Source of the DNA: Xiphydria camelus
Taxonomy: Eukaryota; Arthropoda; Insecta; Hymenoptera; Xiphydriidae
Assembly: GCA_963678675.1 (NCBI GenBank)
Contig: OY783197.1
Span: 18,346,182-18,410,181 of the forward strand
Length of the DNA: 64,000 bases
Direction: 5' to 3'
The position numbers and the translations under genes are program-made. Below the pieces are notes generated by a model. That model did not search any database. It saw only the letters and a list, made by a program, of their open reading frames with translations, and was not told where the DNA came from. Below are positions 59,899-64,000 of the stretch, in pieces (position 1 is the stretch's first letter; each line of letters begins with the position of its first letter).

Positions 59899-61678
59899 TC
59901 TACATATAAGAGCTAAGGAAGAATGGATAGAAGAAAGATGCGAAGAAGTTGAAAAGAAAATTAAATTAGGTAGGACCGATGCAGCTTTCAGACTAATAAA
60001 AAGAAATTTTCAAGAATACAAACCGAAAAGTAGAAATATTAGAAATGAAAACGGAAACATGTTGTTAGAAAACGCAGAAAAGGCCGATAGATGGAAAGAA
60101 TATTTAGAAAAACTATACAATGGAGAAGAACTAAGTAACATATTGGAAGAAGAAAATAGCGTAGATGAAAACGAACTCGGGGATCCTATTATTAAGTCGG
60201 AATTTGAGATAGCACTTAAGGAATTGAAAAACAATAAAGCACCCGGGATAGATGGAATACAGGCAGAAATTTTAAAGTTTGCAGGGGAAGAAGCGATAAG
60301 TAGGCTATTTAAACTCGTGAGTCATATGTACGAAACAGGAAAAATGCCAAAAGATTTCAAGAAAAGTATAATAGTTACCCATCCAAAAAAAGTAGGCGCG
60401 GATAGATGCGAAAATTTTCGTACAATCAGCTTGATACCGCACGCATCAAAAATCTTAACAAAAATTATACAAAGGAGAATGGAACGGAGAGCCGAGGAAG
60501 TATTAGCAGAAGACCAGTTCGGATTTAGAAGGAACAGAGGAACGAGGGAAGCGATAATAGCGCTAAGACTAATTGCAGAGAAAACATTAGAAAAAGACGA
60601 AACACTATATATAGGATTCATAGACCTAGAGAAAGCATTCGACAATGTTCAGTGGCAAAAAATGTTCGAAATACTGAAAAGAGTAGGAATAAAGTACAGA
60701 GAAAGAAGAATCATACATAATTTATATGAAAACCAAGTAGCAATGATAGGAGTAGAAGAAGAAGTGAGAGAAGCGAAAATTAGAAAAGGAGTACGACAAG
60801 GATGCACACTGTCGCCTCTAATCTTTAACTTATACATAGAGGAAGCGATGAACGAATTAAAAGAAAACTCAACTTCAGGCATTAAAATACAAGGGCAAAC
60901 AGTGAGCATGCTTCGGTTCGCCGACGATATAGCGCTACTAGCATCGAACAAAGAAGAACTAGAAAAGGCGCTTAACGAAATGGAAAACATCCTAATAGAG
61001 AACTACAATATGAAAATTAATAAGAAAAAGACAAAAATTCTGGTATGTAGTAAGAAAAAACGTAAGAGTAAAACTAGAATAAATATAGGCGACGAAAGCG
61101 TAGAAGAAGTACAGCAGTTTTGCTATCTAGGTAGCCAAATAACGACAGATGGAAAGAGCCTAAAAGACGTCAAACAAAGAATAGCGCAGGGAAAACAGGC
61201 TTTTAATCTGAAAAAGAAGCTACTATGCTCAAAAAACGTCAGCCTAGAGAGTAGGAAAAAATTTCTCAAAACATACGTGTGGAGTACAGCTTTGTATGGG
61301 TGCGAATCTTGGACGATAGGAATGGTAGAAAGGAAAAAATTAGACAGCTTCGAAATGTGGTGCTATAGAAGAATGCTAAAAGTAAAATGGACCGAGAAAA
61401 TCACAAATGAAGAAGTCTTGAGGAAAATAGAGGAAAACCGGCGGCTCTGGAAAAATATAAAGAAAAGAAGGGATCAGCTGATAGGCCATATAGTGAGACA
61501 TGAGGGACTGCTAAGAGACATCTTAGAAGCAGAAACGGGAAAAAAGAGAGAGGTAGGTAGGCCGCGGTTAGACTACATTTCGCAAATCATTAAGGACGTA
61601 GGTTGTTCGAAATACAGGGAAATGAAAAGACTAGCGGAGGACAGGAAAAGATGGAGAATGGTATCAAACCAGTCTTAG
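59899..61678 (+). CDS. Reverse transcriptase of the LINE (partial, no endonuclease)
   Basis: A frame open for about 590 codons within the element. RT blocks in order: NNKAPGIDGIQAEILK, FRTISLIPHASKILTKII, EDQFGFRRNRGTREAI, YIGFIDLEKAFDNVQW, IRKGVRQGCTLSPLIFNLY and the active site MLRFADDIALLA. A C-terminal region follows (QFCYLGSQITTDGKS, TALYGCESWTI, KREVGRPRLDYISQI). The apurinic-type endonuclease normally at the N-terminus is missing. The open frame extends upstream to 59816 only because flanking DNA happens to be open. RTs of this kind copy their own RNA at a nicked target. The uninterrupted frame suggests a fairly recent insertion. Confidence 0.93.
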
Positions 61679-61700
61679 GACTGATAACTTTATGATGATG
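59899..61700 (+). mobile_element. 5'-truncated non-LTR retrotransposon (LINE)
   Basis: Flanked by a 10-bp direct repeat ATATAAGAAT (59889-59898 and 61701-61710). The 3' end is a short TGATGATG-type tail, not poly-A. The copy begins inside ORF2, consistent with incomplete reverse transcription. Confidence 0.85.
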
Positions 61701-61833
61701 ATATAAGAATAACAGGTTTTCATATAGTTTAAATGTATCATTTTATTCCCTGTATGCTTTGTTATATTTGAAAAAATACGCGTAACGATAGCGACTGCAG
61801 AATTCTATCGATACAGAATCTCACACCTGAACG

Positions 61834-63119
61834 TCTCCACGTGCAACGTGCGATGCAATTCGATAGGAAATTAGCGTAGACTTCCACTCATTCGCTGATA
61901 CCTTTTTTACGCGAAACAATTCTACGAGAATAATTTTCAGTGCATCGTCCGAGTAAATTCAATCATCTCCACGGTGCATACGGGCCGCTGGTCCGCAGAG
62001 CGACGGGACAAAGTATACGAGTGCACACAATGCTTCGAGAGTGCACACTTCACCGTGCGCGCGTATTCCACTAATAAACGGCTGCACGCGCTCGAGTATT
62101 AAACCCGACCACAAAGGACCTTTCTGTTCCCATTCGTCCTTCTTTAACTCTCTCTCCCTGTCCGCCCGTTGCTTCGGAGCCACTGGCTTCGTTCTCCCTC
62201 GCGCGTCCAGCTCAGTTTTCTTTCTCCCCTACCTTTATTGACTTTGTCTCTCCTCGGCGACGCTTCGCATACCGCGTCGGTACAGGACGAGGCGAACTCC
62301 ACGCAAAAGAAATATTCTCCCCCCTCTCTCAGCTTGGAGATTACCGTATTCAGATGACATGAGCCGCGTCGCCGCTCGCATCGGCGGTGTTATTATTCGT
62401 CACGCTGATACGGTCCGTGTAGGAAAGCCTCTATATGTATATAGCGATCGACATTAACCGTTACTCAACCCGGACGATCCATCCGCGCTGCGGGCGACGC
62501 TCGATCAACCTGCACCACCGAGCGGCGCGCGCTCGATCGTGACGCGTCGACGATCTGATCGGAAATCGGCTCTAATGGTCCTCGATGCTACGCTAGCGCG
62601 ACCGGATGACGGATGCGGCTGTTATTATCAGCTGGCGACAGGTCGATCGCGATAGACGATGAACGGTATCGTCACACCGAGAAAAAAGTTTGGTCAGTCA
62701 AACCAAAATCTTGGAGACGATGAACAAACTTTTTGATTAAATATGTGTTCGGTCGCCGCGCGATCAAGTTTATGGATCTCCTCGGGGTCGTAAATCCCGA
62801 GGATACTATGTGTGTCACGGCTATGCTGCCGTCCATAGTTAAAATGTCCTAAACTGACATTTTTGGAGAATTTCATTTTTTGTATGTAACGCCCTATTTT
62901 AGCATTATCTCTTTGCAATGTTAAAATGTCATAATCTCACATATAAAAGCTCATATATAAGTCCGATTGACACACTTGGGACGCTTTGATTTAGCGCGTG
63001 TGTAAAACTTTAGGGGCGTTTTTCTCAGAAGTATGAAAATGTCAGTTAGGACCTTTTAAATAAGGACGGCAGTATGCGACGAAACCGAACGTACCTCAAG
63101 GTAGATTAAAACCTATCGG
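61834..63119. other. Gene-free stretch
   Basis: CpG-rich at 62.0-62.6 kb. A fragment at about 62674-62740 (CACCGAGAAAA then GTCAAACCAAAATCTTGGAG) matches the element at 47619-47841. No gene supported. Confidence 0.45.
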
Positions 63120-64000
63120 CTATTTTTTGGGCGTCAGCATCTTCCTAATCCACGCCATCCGCATTGGGTCTTTGTTTGTGAATGCAGTCCTGAATGTGGA
63201 CAGGTTCCACTGGTCCACTTCGCCGTAGTGATAGATGTTGTTGCGAGTCTTGTGCCACGAGTCGGGCACTTCGGTGTAGTCGTTGAAATCGTAGCATGCG
63301 TAACAACGCATGTATTCGACCTCTTCCTTGCGCACTCGAAATGCGCATGTGAGCGCGCCGATGGTTAGACGCTTGTCCTCCGGGTATGAGTTGTTCTGAC
63401 GCACGGTGCCTTCTGAGTATTGCTGGTTTCTATCGAACTCCAGCTCCTCAATTGGGTCGCGGCTCTGCCACTGGGTCTGTGCGATTGAGCCGTTAACGGA
63501 CGCGTGCACGGATGAGACCAGCTTGATTTTGTCCTCAGCTCCGAAGATGTGGTCAGAGATGTTCCTGAACAGTCTCCAGTTCAGTTGGAACTGGAGCACA
63601 TCAACGTGGAAATTGTTGGTCTTGATTCCAGCTGACTGTATCATAGTTCGCTGCCCACCGGTCAATTTCGTGGAAGGGGCCCAACCAAGTAGATTCCTGG
63701 TGGGTAGACCGCAGTTGGCTTCATCCGGGCTAAGTTCGGGCGGTAGGTCCCAGTCCCTCGGTCGGTTGGGGTCAATGGTGAGCGCAAGGTCCTCCATGAT
63801 CCTCTGCGCCAATACCGTTGGGGCTGCGAGTGACTCGTACATGAAATGAGTCGTGTCAGACACACGTCCGTAGTGCCCATCTTGGTTTGGCCACGCAGGG
63901 AATGTGGGGCGGTACTCTATGCCGGTGTGATCGACGATTGATCCTATGGACCTCAGGTAGTCGTGAATGACGCTGGGGATCTTGTGTGCCGGACTGCGCA
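63120..64000 (-). CDS. Unrecognised protein, partial; possibly capsid-like, possibly endogenous viral
   Basis: A single minus-strand frame is open from the right window edge to the stop at 63120-63122 (about 293 codons), so the N-terminus is missing. It contains no introns, unlike every host gene here. The product is a soluble, aromatic-rich globular-looking protein (blocks FHVDVLQFQLNWRLFRNISD, RCYACYDFNDYTEVPDSWH, and the C-terminus MRMAWIRKMLTPKK) without a signal peptide or membrane segments. Codon use is mixed and GC-balanced, differing from the AT-rich DNA around it. I do not recognise the family. Intronless form and composition would suit an integrated RNA-virus structural gene or a giant-transposon gene, but a single-exon host gene is not excluded. 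Confidence 0.45.
   Translation of the reverse strand, partial: RSPAHKIPSVIHDYLRSIGSIVDHTGIEYRPTFPAWPNQDGHYGRVSDTTHFMYESLAAPTVLAQRIMEDLALTIDPNRPRDWDLPPELSPDEANCGLPTRNLLGWAPSTKLTGGQRTMIQSAGIKTNNFHVDVLQFQLNWRLFRNISDHIFGAEDKIKLVSSVHASVNGSIAQTQWQSRDPIEELEFDRNQQYSEGTVRQNNSYPEDKRLTIGALTCAFRVRKEEVEYMRCYACYDFNDYTEVPDSWHKTRNNIYHYGEVDQWNLSTFRTAFTNKDPMRMAWIRKMLTPKK

Larger units (their letters stand above)
58595..61833. mobile_element. hAT-like TIR pair enclosing a LINE copy
   Basis: The left end CAGGGGTGGGATTCTGCATC and the right end (complement of CAGGTGTGAGATTCTGTATC) match the MITE at 41742-41867. No hAT transposase inside. 8-bp target duplications could not be confirmed. Confidence 0.5.

Noticed and set aside
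1..64000. tRNA, rRNA or other structured RNA genes
   Set aside because: No cloverleaf or conserved rRNA/snRNA segment was recognised by eye; a covariance-model scan would be needed to exclude them.

Overview
The window is nuclear DNA of an insect, most likely a hymenopteran and perhaps an ant. Short GT-AG introns (often 60-100 bp), CpG-rich intergenic DNA, effector-caspase and TM9SF3 sequences of insect type, and many small inverted-repeat transposons all point that way. No species call is possible from sequence alone. Gene models were built by hand. For each multi-exon gene the splice sites were read directly and the codon phase was checked across every junction.

Layout: (1) 107-8679, plus strand: an 11-exon NPAT/Mxc orthologue (histone locus body factor, 2317 aa). 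(2) 9874-11307, minus: SUB1/PC4 coactivator, whose second intron carries a piggyBac-like element with a second TIR element nested inside it. (3) 12697-17507, minus: high-affinity choline transporter (SLC5A7/ChT, 12 coding exons, unusually long tail), with two inverted-repeat elements in its large intron. (4) 19994-21635, minus: effector caspase (6 exons, 348 aa). (5) About 23.5-29.5 kb: a repeat-rich block with palindromic MITEs, adjoining long inverted repeats, and a Tc1/mariner-type transposase broken by a 32-bp tandem duplication. (6) 30511-33804, plus: TM9SF3 (10 exons, 584 aa). (7) 36157-39487, minus: a four-exon gene whose C-terminal part belongs to an arthropod family of transposon-like proteins, here shortened and fused to a host-like N-terminus. 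(8) 41.7-43.2 kb: a giant foldback structure, followed by the start of an unidentified plus-strand gene (43641-43811). (9) 48013-52214: an apparently intact PIF/Harbinger DNA transposon with a transposase gene, a MADF/Myb-like accessory gene, TIRs and a target-site duplication. It lies inside one copy of a local repeat whose second copy, 1 kb away, still shows the empty site. (10) 53-58 kb: satellites and MITEs. (11) 58.6-61.8 kb: a hAT-like TIR pair enclosing a 5'-truncated LINE with a 10-bp target-site duplication. (12) 63120-64000, minus: an open frame running off the window edge, unrecognised, possibly capsid-like.

The host genes are unrelated housekeeping or neuronal genes and show no operon-like relationship. 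The recurring theme is mobile DNA. Three compact introns (in SUB1, TM9SF3 and the Harbinger transposase) have each been enlarged from roughly 60-75 bp by an inverted-repeat element lying close to a splice site.
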